Assembly: GCF_900182785.1 (NCBI RefSeq)
Contig: NZ_FXTS01000005.1
Location: 197,839-261,838, forward strand
Length of the DNA stretch: 64,000 bases
Source: Oceanospirillum linum
GTDB lineage: Bacteria > Pseudomonadota > Gammaproteobacteria > Pseudomonadales > Halomonadaceae
Direction: 5' to 3'
The position numbers and the translations under genes are program-made. The notes under the pieces are model-generated. The model searched no databases and was not told where the DNA came from. It worked only from the letters and a program-made list of their open reading frames with translations. Of the stretch, positions 28,293-36,749 are shown one piece after another. The first letter of the stretch is position 1. Every line of letters starts with the position of its first letter.

Positions 28293-29588
28293 TCAGGAGG
28301 TTACAGCCTGCGTTTTAACACGCCCCACCAACATAAAGAACACCAATACCAGAACCGTTGGCAGAACCCAGGCCAGACCCAGCTTATAAAGTGGCATAAA
28401 GCTCATGTCCGGCAGATTTACACCTGCGGCTTTCAGGCCTTCCAAAACCCCAAAAAACAGTGATACCGACAGCGTTAAAGCCAAGGCAGGTTTCTTATGT
28501 CCAATAAAGCCAGAGAAAACACTGAACAACATCAAGGCCACGGCAATTGGATAAACAGAAACCAGAACAGGAACACTTAGCTCGATCAGCACACCCAGCT
28601 CAAGATTTGCCATCATGACGCAGAAAACAGCATTAATAATCACGTATCCGGCATAAGGGATAGGTGTCAGCTGAGAAAAGTAATCTGAGCAGGCGCTTAA
28701 CAAGCCCACCGCTGTCGTCATACAAGCCAGTGTAATCACACCGGAAAGAACAAGCAGCCCTAAGGTACCAAACTGCTGTTCAACAAATGTAGTCAAAATA
28801 ACGCCACCGGAAGTTGCACCCGGTACGCCAAAACCTGCGCCTAAAAAGAAAAGAGAGACATAAACAAAAGCAAGCCCTCCGGCAGCGATTAATGCTGCAA
28901 TCACCAGATAGCGGTACTGACGAGCACGATCCGTAATGCCTTTCTTATTCAACAGGTCAACAATCAACATTCCGAACATAATAGAGGCCAGCGCATCCAT
29001 AGTGCTGTAGCCATCGAGTATCCCTTTGGCAAAAGGCGCTTCCAGATACGCCGCATCCGTTGGCAGCGCCTGTCCGCCTGAAGCCGTCAGAACGGCTATC
29101 GACAACGCTACAAGCAACACAATCAGAAGCGGTGTCAGAATTTTACCCACAGAGTCCATCAGCTTACCGGGGAACAGAGCCAGAACCGTAGCCAGCGCAA
29201 AAAACATCAGCGAATAGGCAAACTGGCTGACAACCGGGTTTTCACCAAAAGGTTTAACACCCAGCTCGAACGCTACCAGGCCAGTACGAGGTGCCGCAAT
29301 AAGAGGGCCAATAATGATAAAAATAGCTACCGAGATAAAAACACCGATTGCCGGGTGCAGCATCCGAGTCATATCAGAAATACCACCACCTGCTTTCGCC
29401 ACTGCAAACAGCCCCAGTAAAGGCAGTCCCACAGCGGTCAAAAGAAAACCCAACATCGTCGGTATAGCATCTTCACCGGCTAACATTCCTGCCATGGTAG
29501 GGAAAATAATGTTACCCGCACCCAGGAAGAAAGCGAAAGTCATAAAACCTAAACCAAGCACATCAAATGGCTTTAACTGCTTATCCAA
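28293..29588 (-). CDS. brnQ: Branched-chain amino acid:cation symporter BrnQ
   Basis: A 431-residue inner-membrane carrier of the LIVCS family that takes up leucine, isoleucine and valine with Na+ or H+. About twelve membrane spans are visible; family marks are LGLGFMTFAFFLGAGNIIFP at the start, IGPLIAAPRTGLVAFE near 95-110 and LGAGFGVPGATSGGVI. The first codon is TTG at 29588, with AGAGG 6 nt upstream and MDKQLKPFDVLGLGF matching homologues. It is flanked by terminators on both sides (28218-28252 and 29635-29672), so it is monocistronic. Confidence 0.94.
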   Translation of the reverse strand: MDKQLKPFDVLGLGFMTFAFFLGAGNIIFPTMAGMLAGEDAIPTMLGFLLTAVGLPLLGLFAVAKAGGGISDMTRMLHPAIGVFISVAIFIIIGPLIAAPRTGLVAFELGVKPFGENPVVSQFAYSLMFFALATVLALFPGKLMDSVGKILTPLLIVLLVALSIAVLTASGGQALPTDAAYLEAPFAKGILDGYSTMDALASIMFGMLIVDLLNKKGITDRARQYRYLVIAALIAAGGLAFVYVSLFFLGAGFGVPGATSGGVILTTFVEQQFGTLGLLVLSGVITLACMTTAVGLLSACSDYFSQLTPIPYAGYVIINAVFCVMMANLELGVLIELSVPVLVSVYPIAVALMLFSVFSGFIGHKKPALALTLSVSLFFGVLEGLKAAGVNLPDMSFMPLYKLGLAWVLPTVLVLVFFMLVGRVKTQAVTS

Positions 29589-29634
29589 AACAAACCTCTG
29601 CTACTTTTGCTCTAATAATCATGGCCTGCACATT

Positions 29635-29672
29635 AAAAAAGGCCTGCCTTTCTAGTTGAAAAGCGGCCTTTT
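29635..29672 (-). terminator. Rho-independent terminator after the DMT transporter gene
   Basis: AAAAGGCC...GGCCTTTT outer stem with an inner CTTTC/GAAAAG stem. On the minus strand a T6 run follows. It separates the DMT gene from brnQ. Confidence 0.8.
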
Positions 29673-29750
29673 ATACCAGCAGAACTATAAATAGCAACAC
29701 AATAGCTAACAATCAAAGGAAATGCAGAATTTTCTATAGAAAAATCCAAA

Positions 29751-30644
29751 TTATTTAGTCGATTTAACCAGATTCTTCCCCAGCATCGCCAGAATCCCTC
29801 CGCCGGTAATTAACAGAATTCCCAACCACGTACCCAGGGTTAATACCTCACCCCATAACCACCAGCCCATCAGGGCAGCAAACGCAACCGAGCCGTAGGT
29901 AAAAGGGCCTAATTGCCCGGCAGGAGCTAACCCATATGCCTTACTCAGAAAGAGCTGAGCCAATGTTGAAGTACCTGCAACCAAAAACAGCCAGGCCAAA
30001 CTCTGCCAGCCTATGGGCTGCCAGACCATAACCGCAGGGATAAACGACAGAATGGCACTGAAAAAAGCAAAATAGAACACAATGCGCCCCGCAGGCTCTG
30101 TCGAACGCATCCGACGAATCGTCACTTTAGCAAGCCCTCCCAAAGCAGCACCTCCCAGAGCAATCAATACAGCAATATTTAACTGTCCGCTCCCGGGATT
30201 TAAAACCAGGAACGTCCCGGAAAAACCGATCAGAATTGCCAGCTTTACAACCACCGGGATACGCTCACCAAGCCAGACAAAAGCGATAACAGGAATAAAG
30301 AAAGGTGCTGTTTGCTTTAACAGTGCAGCCTGAGCCAGGGGCAGATAGCCCCAGGAGTAAAAAAGACAGGTCATTGCTGTAACCCCGACCACAGCCCGCA
30401 TCAGATGTAGCCTGAGGCGATTTGTTTGTATCGCGCTGAAGCCATTATTTACCAACCAGGGCGTAAGGATTACAAGACCGAGCGCATTACGGAAAAAAAC
30501 AATCATCTGCACGGGAACATCATCAGCGATAAATTTGACCACCATACCGGACAGAACCAAAAATAACTCTGATATCAGAATAAGCCCGGCCCCCATGATC
30601 AGAGCGGAACGGTGGTCCGTCAGGACCCGTGGCGGATTTTGCAC
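29751..30644 (-). CDS. DMT superfamily transporter (EamA, YdcZ/RhaT-like)
   Basis: A 297-residue permease with ten spans in two EamA repeats (FFRNALGLVILTPWLV and TSTLAQLFLSKAYGLAPA). It resembles the group that includes S-adenosylmethionine or riboflavin-type carriers (LFYSWGYLPLAQAALLKQTAPFFIPVIA), but the substrate is not readable. The start is GTG at 30644 with GAGG at 6 nt; an ATG overlapping it is out of frame. Its own terminator lies about 80 bp downstream. The 5' leader contains a possible stem (CCGGGG 30666-30671 with CCCCGG 30701-30706). Confidence 0.88.
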   Translation of the reverse strand: MQNPPRVLTDHRSALIMGAGLILISELFLVLSGMVVKFIADDVPVQMIVFFRNALGLVILTPWLVNNGFSAIQTNRLRLHLMRAVVGVTAMTCLFYSWGYLPLAQAALLKQTAPFFIPVIAFVWLGERIPVVVKLAILIGFSGTFLVLNPGSGQLNIAVLIALGGAALGGLAKVTIRRMRSTEPAGRIVFYFAFFSAILSFIPAVMVWQPIGWQSLAWLFLVAGTSTLAQLFLSKAYGLAPAGQLGPFTYGSVAFAALMGWWLWGEVLTLGTWLGILLITGGGILAMLGKNLVKSTK

Positions 30645-30934
30645 ATTTACCTCGAAAGCAGCTGACCGGGGTATTCGCTTCAGGCGATAGAGAAGGAGAG
30701 CCCCGGATAAATAAACAGACCCGGATTCTATCCTGCTGAATCAAAAAATACAGGAATTGAAGAAAACCTGTTCAGCAAATAAAGAACGTATTTTAAAGCG
30801 AGCCTTTATCCATCAGGGCATTAGCAAACCCCATTCTGAAAACAATGATGAGCACTGATGAGCACTAAAGCCGGATAAATTAGATGAAAAAAGGGTTTTT
30901 TTTAAAGCCGTGGTCTATTTTCTTGAAGTACTTT
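30645..30934. other. Gene-free divergent region before the EF-G promoter
   Basis: About 290 bp between the DMT gene and the EF-G promoter. It holds the CCGGGG/CCCCGG stem noted for the DMT leader and a tandem ATGAGCACTG/ATGAGCACTA repeat near 30850. No coding region is seen. Confidence 0.5.
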
Positions 30935-30943
30935 TGCTATACT
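30935..30943 (+). promoter_or_regulatory. Extended -10 promoter of the EF-G gene
   Basis: TGCTATACT is a good extended -10 (TGn-TATACT). No convincing -35 is seen 17 bp upstream, which an extended -10 can tolerate. It would start transcription near 30950. Confidence 0.6.
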
Positions 30944-30949
30944 TGCGCG

Positions 30950-31053
30950 CAAATCAAATCTGATTGAACGCGCGGTGGCCGATTGAAGCGGGTCAGAATG
31001 ACTCTTCTGAGGCGCCAGTGCGCAAATTAACCCTGACTGTATAGCGTAGAAAC
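30950..31053 (+). promoter_or_regulatory. Structured 5' leader of the EF-G gene
   Basis: About 100 nt of leader that can fold: GCGC-GGTGGCC pairs in part with GGCGCC-GCGC, and GTCAG (about 30992) with CTGAC (about 31034). The start codon has only a weak ribosome-binding site. I know of no riboswitch family it matches. Confidence 0.4.
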
Positions 31054-33141
31054 ATGTCAAACTTAGATCACTATCGTAATATTGGTATTTTTGCCCACGT
31101 TGATGCCGGTAAAACCACTACCACAGAACGTATCCTTAAGCTGACCGGTAAGATTCATAAGATCGGTGAAACTCACGATGGTGAGTCTACAACTGACTTT
31201 ATGGAGCAGGAAGCTGAGCGTGGTATTACCATTCAGTCTGCAGCGGTAAGTTGCTTCTGGAAAAATCACCGCTTCAACGTTATTGACACTCCTGGGCACG
31301 TTGACTTCACTGTCGAAGTATACCGCTCCCTGAAAGTACTGGATGGCGGTATCGGTGTATTCTGTGGCTCCGGTGGTGTTGAGCCTCAGTCTGAAACCAA
31401 CTGGCGCTATGCAAACGAATCTGAAGTAGCCCGTCTGATCTTCGTTAATAAGCTGGACCGTATGGGTGCAGACTTCTATCGCGTTGTGGATCAGGTGAAA
31501 AACGTACTGGCTGCGACTCCTCTGGTTATGACTCTGCCAATCGGCATTGAAGATGACTTTGTAGGTGTTGTTGATGTTCTGACCAAACAAGCATACGTTT
31601 GGGATGACACAGGTCTGCCTGAAAACTTTGAAATTCAGGATATTCCTGCCGATATGGTAGACAAGGTTGAAGAGTACCACGAGCTGCTGATCGAAACGGC
31701 TGTTGAAATGGACGACGACCTGATGGAAGCTTACATGGAAGGTGAAATGCCTTCTGTTGAAGACATCAAGCGTTGTATCCGCAAAGGTACTCGTGACCTG
31801 GCATTCTTCCCTACCTTCTGTGGTTCTGCCTTTAAGAACAAAGGTATGCAGCTGGTTCTGGACGCTGTTGTTGACTACCTGCCGTCTCCGACTGAAGTTG
31901 ACCCTCAGCCTCTGACTGACCCTGAAACCGGTGAGCCTACGGGTGAAGTTGCAACAGTTTCTGTTGACGAACCTTTCCGCGCTCTGGCGTTCAAGATCAT
32001 GGATGACCGTTTCGGTGCCCTGACCTTCGTACGTATCTACTCTGGTAAGCTGAAGAAGGGTGACACCATCCTGAACTCTGCAACCGGTAAAACTGAGCGT
32101 ATCGGCCGTATGGTTGAAATGCATGCAGATGATCGTAACGAACTGAGTGAAGCTCAGGCCGGTGACATCATCGCTGTCGTTGGTATGAAGAACGTTCAGA
32201 CAGGTCACACTCTGTGTGATCCTAAACATGAATGTACTCTTGAAGCGATGATCTTCCCTGATCCGGTAATCTCCATCGCAGTTGCTCCTAAGGACAAAGG
32301 TTCTTCTGAGAAACTGGGTGTTGCACTGGGTAAAATGGTTGCTGAAGATCCATCCTTCCAGGTTGAGACTGATGAAGACTCCGGTGAAACCATTCTGAAA
32401 GGTATGGGCGAGCTGCACCTGGATATTAAAGTAGACATTCTGAAGCGTACTTTCGGTATCGAACTGGAAGTAGGTCAGCCTCAGGTTGCTTACCGTGAAA
32501 CGATCACAGCTCCAGTAGAAGATAGCTACACGCACAAGAAACAGTCCGGTGGTTCCGGTCAGTTTGGTAAGATCGACTACCGTATCAAACCAGGTGAGCC
32601 AGGTTCCGGTTTCGTGTTCAACTCTGTAGTTGTTGGCGGTAACGTACCTAAAGAATTCTTCCCTGCCATTGAGAAAGGCTTCAAAGGCATGATGGATCAG
32701 GGTGTTCTGGCTGGCTTCCCGGTACTGGACGTTGAGGTTGAGCTGTACGATGGTGGCTTCCACGCTGTTGACTCCTCTGCAGTAGCCTTCGAAATCGCCG
32801 CTAAAGGCGCATTCCGTCAGTCTATCCCTAAGGCTTCTCCACAGCTGATCGAGCCTATCATGAAGGTTGACGTGTTCACACCTGATGACAACGTAGGTGA
32901 TGTAATCGGTGACCTTAACCGTCGTCGCGGCATGATCAAAGATCAGGAGCCAGGTACCACTGGCGTACGTATCAAAGCAGACGTACCTCTGTCCGAAATG
33001 TTCGGTTACATTGGTCACCTGCGTACCATTACTTCAGGTCGTGGTCAGTTCTCTATGGAGTTCAGCCACTACATGCCTTGCCCAGCAAATGTTGCTGAGA
33101 AGGTTATTGCTGAAGTTAAAGAGCGTAACGCTAAGAAGTAA
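31054..33141 (+). CDS. fusA2: Elongation factor G, stand-alone second copy type
   Basis: A 695-residue ribosomal translocase (GTPase). G1 AHVDAGKTT is at 14-22, G2 lies in ERGITIQSAAVSC, G3 is DTPGH near 87 and G4 NKLD near 141. Domains II-V follow, with the domain IV tip (FGKIDYRI...GGNVPKEFFPAIEKGF) intact. It is not next to rpsL, rpsG or tuf, and its sequence (LKLTGKIHKIGETHDGESTTDFM, FCGSGGVEPQSETNW) is that of the EF-G2/FusB class found in Vibrio and Pseudomonas in addition to str-operon FusA. Codons are strongly biased (CTG, GGT, CGT, GTT), pointing to high expression. A terminator follows. Role relative to the str copy, in translocation or recycling, is not decided here. Confidence 0.93.
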   Translation: MSNLDHYRNIGIFAHVDAGKTTTTERILKLTGKIHKIGETHDGESTTDFMEQEAERGITIQSAAVSCFWKNHRFNVIDTPGHVDFTVEVYRSLKVLDGGIGVFCGSGGVEPQSETNWRYANESEVARLIFVNKLDRMGADFYRVVDQVKNVLAATPLVMTLPIGIEDDFVGVVDVLTKQAYVWDDTGLPENFEIQDIPADMVDKVEEYHELLIETAVEMDDDLMEAYMEGEMPSVEDIKRCIRKGTRDLAFFPTFCGSAFKNKGMQLVLDAVVDYLPSPTEVDPQPLTDPETGEPTGEVATVSVDEPFRALAFKIMDDRFGALTFVRIYSGKLKKGDTILNSATGKTERIGRMVEMHADDRNELSEAQAGDIIAVVGMKNVQTGHTLCDPKHECTLEAMIFPDPVISIAVAPKDKGSSEKLGVALGKMVAEDPSFQVETDEDSGETILKGMGELHLDIKVDILKRTFGIELEVGQPQVAYRETITAPVEDSYTHKKQSGGSGQFGKIDYRIKPGEPGSGFVFNSVVVGGNVPKEFFPAIEKGFKGMMDQGVLAGFPVLDVEVELYDGGFHAVDSSAVAFEIAAKGAFRQSIPKASPQLIEPIMKVDVFTPDDNVGDVIGDLNRRRGMIKDQEPGTTGVRIKADVPLSEMFGYIGHLRTITSGRGQFSMEFSHYMPCPANVAEKVIAEVKERNAKK

Positions 33142-33185
33142 TTCCGTTGGGTGGGTATACTCCCGCCCCTCTGAACTATTTCCCC

Positions 33186-33220
33186 AAAACCCCGGTACTT
33201 ATGTATCGGGGTTTTATTTT
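33186..33220 (+). terminator. Rho-independent terminator after the EF-G gene
   Basis: AAAACCCCG-GTAC / GTAT-CGGGGTTTT hairpin with a TTAT loop and T-rich tail, 45 nt past the stop. Confidence 0.85.
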
Positions 33221-33259
33221 GCACATTATAAAAATGCCACTACACAGCAGTGAAAAACC

Positions 33260-33448
33260 ATGAACCGTAAGAAAAAGATCAATCAGATTTTGAGCAAAAA
33301 AAGTAAACGCGCCAAAAGTAAAAAAGCTTTTGAAAGCGGTGGCTGCAATAAACCTCGCTATATATCAAAGGCAGAGCGCGCCAAAATGGAAGCCGAAACA
33401 GAAGCCTCAGAGAAAACACCAACCGCAGACAGCAACGAATACCACTGA
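33260..33448 (+). CDS. DUF2986 family small basic protein
   Basis: A 62-residue, very basic protein (MNRKKKINQILSKKSKRAKSKK...) with the conserved KPRYISKAERAKMEAE core of DUF2986, a family known only from gammaproteobacteria and without function. The lysine-rich N-terminus suggests nucleic acid or ribosome association; this is inference. The ATG at 33260 lies 43 bp past the EF-G terminator and has a weak ribosome-binding site. Confidence 0.8.
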   Translation: MNRKKKINQILSKKSKRAKSKKAFESGGCNKPRYISKAERAKMEAETEASEKTPTADSNEYH

Positions 33449-33468
33449 CGATATTCCAGAAGGGGGGC

Positions 33469-33496
33469 AAAAAAAACAGCTTCCCGAAGGAAGCTG
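33469..33496 (-). terminator. Rho-independent terminator of the secreted-protein gene
   Basis: CAGCTTCC-CGAA-GGAAGCTG perfect hairpin; on the minus strand it is followed by T8. It lies between the convergent DUF2986 and secreted-protein genes. Confidence 0.9.
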
Positions 33497-33572
33497 CTAT
33501 TAAGAAAGCGTTGATCAGCATAGGGAAACAGGATGATACCCTTCCTGATAAAAAGCTCTGTATCTGCAGATG

Positions 33573-34016
33573 TTACTGCCCAAAGAAATTCATATTCAGC
33601 ACAGACTGCGACCAGAACTTCCACTGACCGTTTTCTTTCCTGAATGCCTGCAACAGCTCTAATTCATTATCATTGAATGCCGCCGAACCACCCACCTTCC
33701 GGGTAATTTGACTTACTTTGGCTACGGCAAACTCACCGGTAACACCCACAAAGTCGTAACCGGTTAACTCATATTCAAGATCGTATTGCTGAAACAGCGT
33801 TGGAACCTGCTGCATTGTTGCCTGATAGCTTGGGGATGAGCTATGGATCGTTTTCATCATCCGCGCCATATTTTCACTTTGGGTCGCGGCAATATTCTCT
33901 TCAACCAGATCACGCACATCATCGGCAATACTGGCGGCATAACCCGCACCTGAGCAAAGTGTAAGAGCCAACACCCATACAACACGAAAAGCACCCATCT
34001 GTAATAAATTAACCAT
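33573..34016 (-). CDS. Exported NTF2-like (SnoaL-fold) hypothetical protein
   Basis: 147 residues with a signal peptide (GAFRVVWVLALTLCSGAGYAA, cleavage near 28) and a mature domain that looks like an NTF2/SnoaL-type cone: helical start, YDLEYELTGYDFVGVTGEFAVAKVSQITRKV, then LLQAFRKENGQWKFWSQS. Proteins of this pattern are periplasmic or lipoprotein-like and of unknown role. ATG at 34016 has AAGGA 7 nt upstream. It is transcribed away from the RHH-CHAD-ParA operon, whose Pho box sits about 140 bp upstream of this start; both could share control. Confidence 0.75.
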   Translation of the reverse strand: MVNLLQMGAFRVVWVLALTLCSGAGYAASIADDVRDLVEENIAATQSENMARMMKTIHSSSPSYQATMQQVPTLFQQYDLEYELTGYDFVGVTGEFAVAKVSQITRKVGGSAAFNDNELELLQAFRKENGQWKFWSQSVLNMNFFGQ

Positions 34017-34156
34017 GATTCCATCCTTTTAATGGCTCTGGCCGCTTTCGCGGCAAAAAGAGAATGATACCTTTTCTCATAAAAATAAAAAACAACGCCC
34101 CTATTTTCACGCATCAGTTCAAGAAAAAACGCCAATCAAACCCTTTGTAAAAAACA

Positions 34157-34174
34157 GTGTCATAATATTGTCAT
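34157..34174 (+). promoter_or_regulatory. Pho box (PhoB-binding site) upstream of the RHH-CHAD-ParA-NUDIX operon
   Basis: GTGTCATAATATTGTCAT matches the E. coli Pho box CTGTCATAWAWCTGTCAY at 15 of 18 positions, with two exact TGTCA half-sites 11 bp apart. A plausible -10 (TAGAGA, 34186-34191) follows 11 bp after the box, as in PhoB-activated promoters. It lies 75 bp before the first ATG of the operon. Confidence 0.7.
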
Positions 34175-34248
34175 TTGAAATTCAGGTAGAGAATCAGTGA
34201 TACTGAGTGACGTCATACCATCATTTTTACACGGCAAGGGATCGCTTT

Positions 34249-34449
34249 ATGGCAGCTACAACTATAGAAACGGAGCTTTCTGCAGACTCTGAACGAAAGA
34301 AGAAAAACACCTCCCTACGTCTCGACCAACAAACTCTCAAGGCTTTAAAAATACGGGCCATTGAAGAGGACTCCAGTATTCAGAAACTTATTGAGGGCTT
34401 GATACAAGCCTACCTTGACGGACGTATTACACTTATCAAAGGGAAGTAG
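34249..34449 (+). CDS. Ribbon-helix-helix (CopG/Arc-type) protein, first gene of the CHAD-ParA operon
   Basis: A 66-residue protein whose core (KKNTSLRLDQQTLKALKIRAIEEDSSIQKLIEGLIQAYL) is a ribbon-helix-helix fold: a beta strand followed by two helices, dimeric in known members. A short acidic N-terminal tail (about 20 residues) precedes it. Such small RHH proteins are DNA-binding repressors, and in plasmid partition systems (ParG) they are also ParA partners. The ATG at 34249 has AAGGG 8 nt upstream. It is 5 bp from the CHAD gene, so the two are co-transcribed and probably coupled. Whether it regulates the operon or is the ParA partner cannot be told from sequence. Confidence 0.8.
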   Translation: MAATTIETELSADSERKKKNTSLRLDQQTLKALKIRAIEEDSSIQKLIEGLIQAYLDGRITLIKGK

Positions 34450-34454
34450 CCAAG

Positions 34455-35978
34455 ATGACCGCACACTCTCGCTGGCTGATTAAAGACAGTGACTCCACCG
34501 AACGCCTGCTGGATAAGTACCGGCAAAAATTTACCCTGGAGCCGATGCAGATCCGCCACGAAACCCTAAGCTTTTACGATGACTTTGAGTGGCACCTCTG
34601 GCACAGAAAACAGTTGCTGGCCAGCAATAATAAAGGTTTGATTCTCAGGGTAGATGACTCAGAGTTAACTTTTTTCGACGGTGAAAATCCTCCCGTTTTT
34701 GCCAAAAACCTGATCAATCCGACTCTAAAGCAGTCAATACAGAAACTCACCAAGGGACGCCGCCTGTTTCCGATGGCTGAACTCGAAGTAGAGTTTTGCC
34801 ACTATGCGGTACGCAATAAAGACCTGAAAAAAGTGTGTGACCTAAGTGTCACTCTGACAGGTTATGGCACCATGGTGGAGCTTAAAGGACTGCGAGGCTA
34901 CGACAAAGAATACCGACGGTGCCTTAATATTGTCCTGCATAGCAAACCTGACGAACTTGAGCACCATATCTTCCTTAACAGTCTCAGGCTACTGGGCATA
35001 AAGCCCAGCTCATACAGTGCCCGACCACACATTGCATTGACGCCGGAGCTGGATAGTTGTGATGCAGTTGCCATCATTGCAAGCACACTTTGGAAAAATG
35101 TTCGCTGCAATGAAGAAGGTATTATTCGGGATTGGGACACAGGTTTTTTACATCAATACCGGGTTGCCTTACGCAGATTACGTGCCCTCTTTACCCAGAT
35201 GAAACAAAGTATTGGCCGGGACGAGAGTCAGTGGTTTAAAAGACAGTTAAGCCAGGTAGCCCAGGCTACCGGTCGTTTGCGGGATCTTGATGTCTGTCTT
35301 GCATCTGAGGACTATTATCTCAGTCTGATCCCTGCACGTTTTCATAACGGACTGGAAAAGCTGTTCCGGGATATCGCCTGTGAACGGCAGAAAGAACAGA
35401 AAAACCTGGCTCAACGACTCAACTCCCCTGAATATCTGAGTCAGATAGGGTTAATCGAATCCCATATTTCCCTCTGCCCTCAATCGCCGCCCCGAAAAGG
35501 GCATAAAGCCATCCTAAAACAGGCTTCCCGTCAGATTGTCAGCCGCTACAACGCCATAAGTATGGATGCGATCGATATAACAGGCCACTCACCGGATGAA
35601 CAAGTACATGACGTGCGGCTGGCCTGCAAAAAACTGCGTTACCTACTGGAATTCTTTGCAGATCTGTTCCCTAAACAGGAGATTCGCCCCCTTTTAAAAG
35701 CTCTGAAGCAGCTCCAGAATAACCTCGGCCGGTTCAATGATCTCTGTGTACAAAGAGAAAACCTGGAAATATACCTGAAAGACCGTAATGCCAGTGCAGA
35801 GACAGAAGCAGCAATTCATGCACTCAACAGCGCCCTTTACAGTAAGCAACGACAGGAGAGAGCCCACATCGGCCTTCAGCTTGAAGCTTTTTTAGACGAT
35901 GATATTCGCCGGCGTGTTGAGTCTCTGATACCCGCTGCCGTCCAAAGGAAATCTAAAACAGGGAGGTTATCCGAATGA
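34455..35978 (+). CDS. CHAD-domain (phosin-like) polyphosphate-binding protein
   Basis: A 507-residue soluble protein. The C-terminal half (about 205-480) is a CHAD domain: conserved histidines and basic residues in FLHQYRVALRRLRALFTQMK (near 230) and VHDVRLACKKLRYLLEFF (near 388), the two helical repeats of the fold. CHAD proteins bind inorganic polyphosphate and coat polyP granules (phosins). The N-terminal 190 residues look like a degenerate CYTH/triphosphate-tunnel domain (LYSFYDDFEWHLWHRKQLL, then VELKGLRGYDKEYRR) and lack the ExExK catalytic signature. The stop overlaps the ParA start (ATGA). The Pho box upstream fits a phosphate link. A structural rather than enzymatic role is inferred. 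Confidence 0.88.
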   Translation: MTAHSRWLIKDSDSTERLLDKYRQKFTLEPMQIRHETLSFYDDFEWHLWHRKQLLASNNKGLILRVDDSELTFFDGENPPVFAKNLINPTLKQSIQKLTKGRRLFPMAELEVEFCHYAVRNKDLKKVCDLSVTLTGYGTMVELKGLRGYDKEYRRCLNIVLHSKPDELEHHIFLNSLRLLGIKPSSYSARPHIALTPELDSCDAVAIIASTLWKNVRCNEEGIIRDWDTGFLHQYRVALRRLRALFTQMKQSIGRDESQWFKRQLSQVAQATGRLRDLDVCLASEDYYLSLIPARFHNGLEKLFRDIACERQKEQKNLAQRLNSPEYLSQIGLIESHISLCPQSPPRKGHKAILKQASRQIVSRYNAISMDAIDITGHSPDEQVHDVRLACKKLRYLLEFFADLFPKQEIRPLLKALKQLQNNLGRFNDLCVQRENLEIYLKDRNASAETEAAIHALNSALYSKQRQERAHIGLQLEAFLDDDIRRRVESLIPAAVQRKSKTGRLSE

Positions 35979-36724
35979 AAACACTGGCTTGCTACAGCAT
36001 CAAAGGCGGCGTTGGCAAAACAGCCTCCTCTGTCAATCTGGCCTATCTGGCGGCCCAGGCCGGCTATCGCACACTGCTTATTGACCTGGACTCCCAGGGC
36101 GCCTCCTCGTTTTATTTTCGGGTACGTCCCAGTAAAAAGAACTGGGGCAAGCGCTTCTTCAAAACTTATGAGCAGCTACTCAAACAGATCAAGGCGTCAG
36201 ATTTTGACAGGCTGGATATTATTCCTGCTCACGAGTCCTTCAGGCATTTTGATGCCATGCTCAGTGATCAGGGTAAACGGGAGCAGCGCCTTAAACGGGT
36301 TCTGAAAGGGCTAAAAAAAGAGTATGACCTGATTATCCTGGACTGCCCACCAACTCTGAGCTATCTGAGTGAAGCCGTGTTCCATGCCGTCAATATGATT
36401 CTCGTCCCGGTCATTCCTACAACACTCTCCGAGAGAACCTTTGAGCAACTACAGGATTTCTTCCACAGAAATGACCTGCCTGATCGCATGGTTTATCCAT
36501 TCTTTTCTATGGTCCAGAGACAGAAGCATCTGCATAAAAGCACCATAGAACGGTTGCAGGATACAACCCCTCGCTTATTAGAGGCCCAGATACCTTTTTC
36601 AACAGATATCGAAAAAATGGGCGAGCACCGTTCCCCTATCAGTTGCTTTGCTCCCCGATCACCGGGTGGCCAGGCCTATGAGGCTCTCTGGCAAGAGATC
36701 GCCCGTAAACTGGAAAAGCTCTGA
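35975..36724 (+). CDS. ParA/MinD-family ATPase
   Basis: A 249-residue Walker-type P-loop ATPase with deviant Walker A KGGVGKTASS at 10-19, Walker A' DLDSQGASS near 38 and Walker B LIILDCPPTLSY near 110-121. These are the marks of ParA proteins, which form nucleoid-bound gradients that position plasmids, chromosomes, carboxysomes (McdA) and chemotaxis arrays. No ParB or parS-like gene is next to it. Its co-transcription with a CHAD protein and an RHH protein suggests an organelle-type cargo rather than DNA. It starts inside the CHAD stop codon (ATGA), with GGGAGG upstream. Confidence 0.93.
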   Translation: MKTLACYSIKGGVGKTASSVNLAYLAAQAGYRTLLIDLDSQGASSFYFRVRPSKKNWGKRFFKTYEQLLKQIKASDFDRLDIIPAHESFRHFDAMLSDQGKREQRLKRVLKGLKKEYDLIILDCPPTLSYLSEAVFHAVNMILVPVIPTTLSERTFEQLQDFFHRNDLPDRMVYPFFSMVQRQKHLHKSTIERLQDTTPRLLEAQIPFSTDIEKMGEHRSPISCFAPRSPGGQAYEALWQEIARKLEKL

Positions 36725-36749
36725 AGCACACTTAATGACCGGATTCGTT

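Noticed and set aside
30523..30744. An upstream open frame overlapping the DMT gene start
   Set aside because: It overlaps the real gene in another frame, has an arginine- and proline-rich junk composition and no ribosome-binding site.
31063..33018. A 651-codon open frame antisense to the EF-G gene
   Set aside because: It is a mirror of the biased codons of a highly expressed gene; its peptide has no domain, and the sense frame is an unmistakable EF-G.
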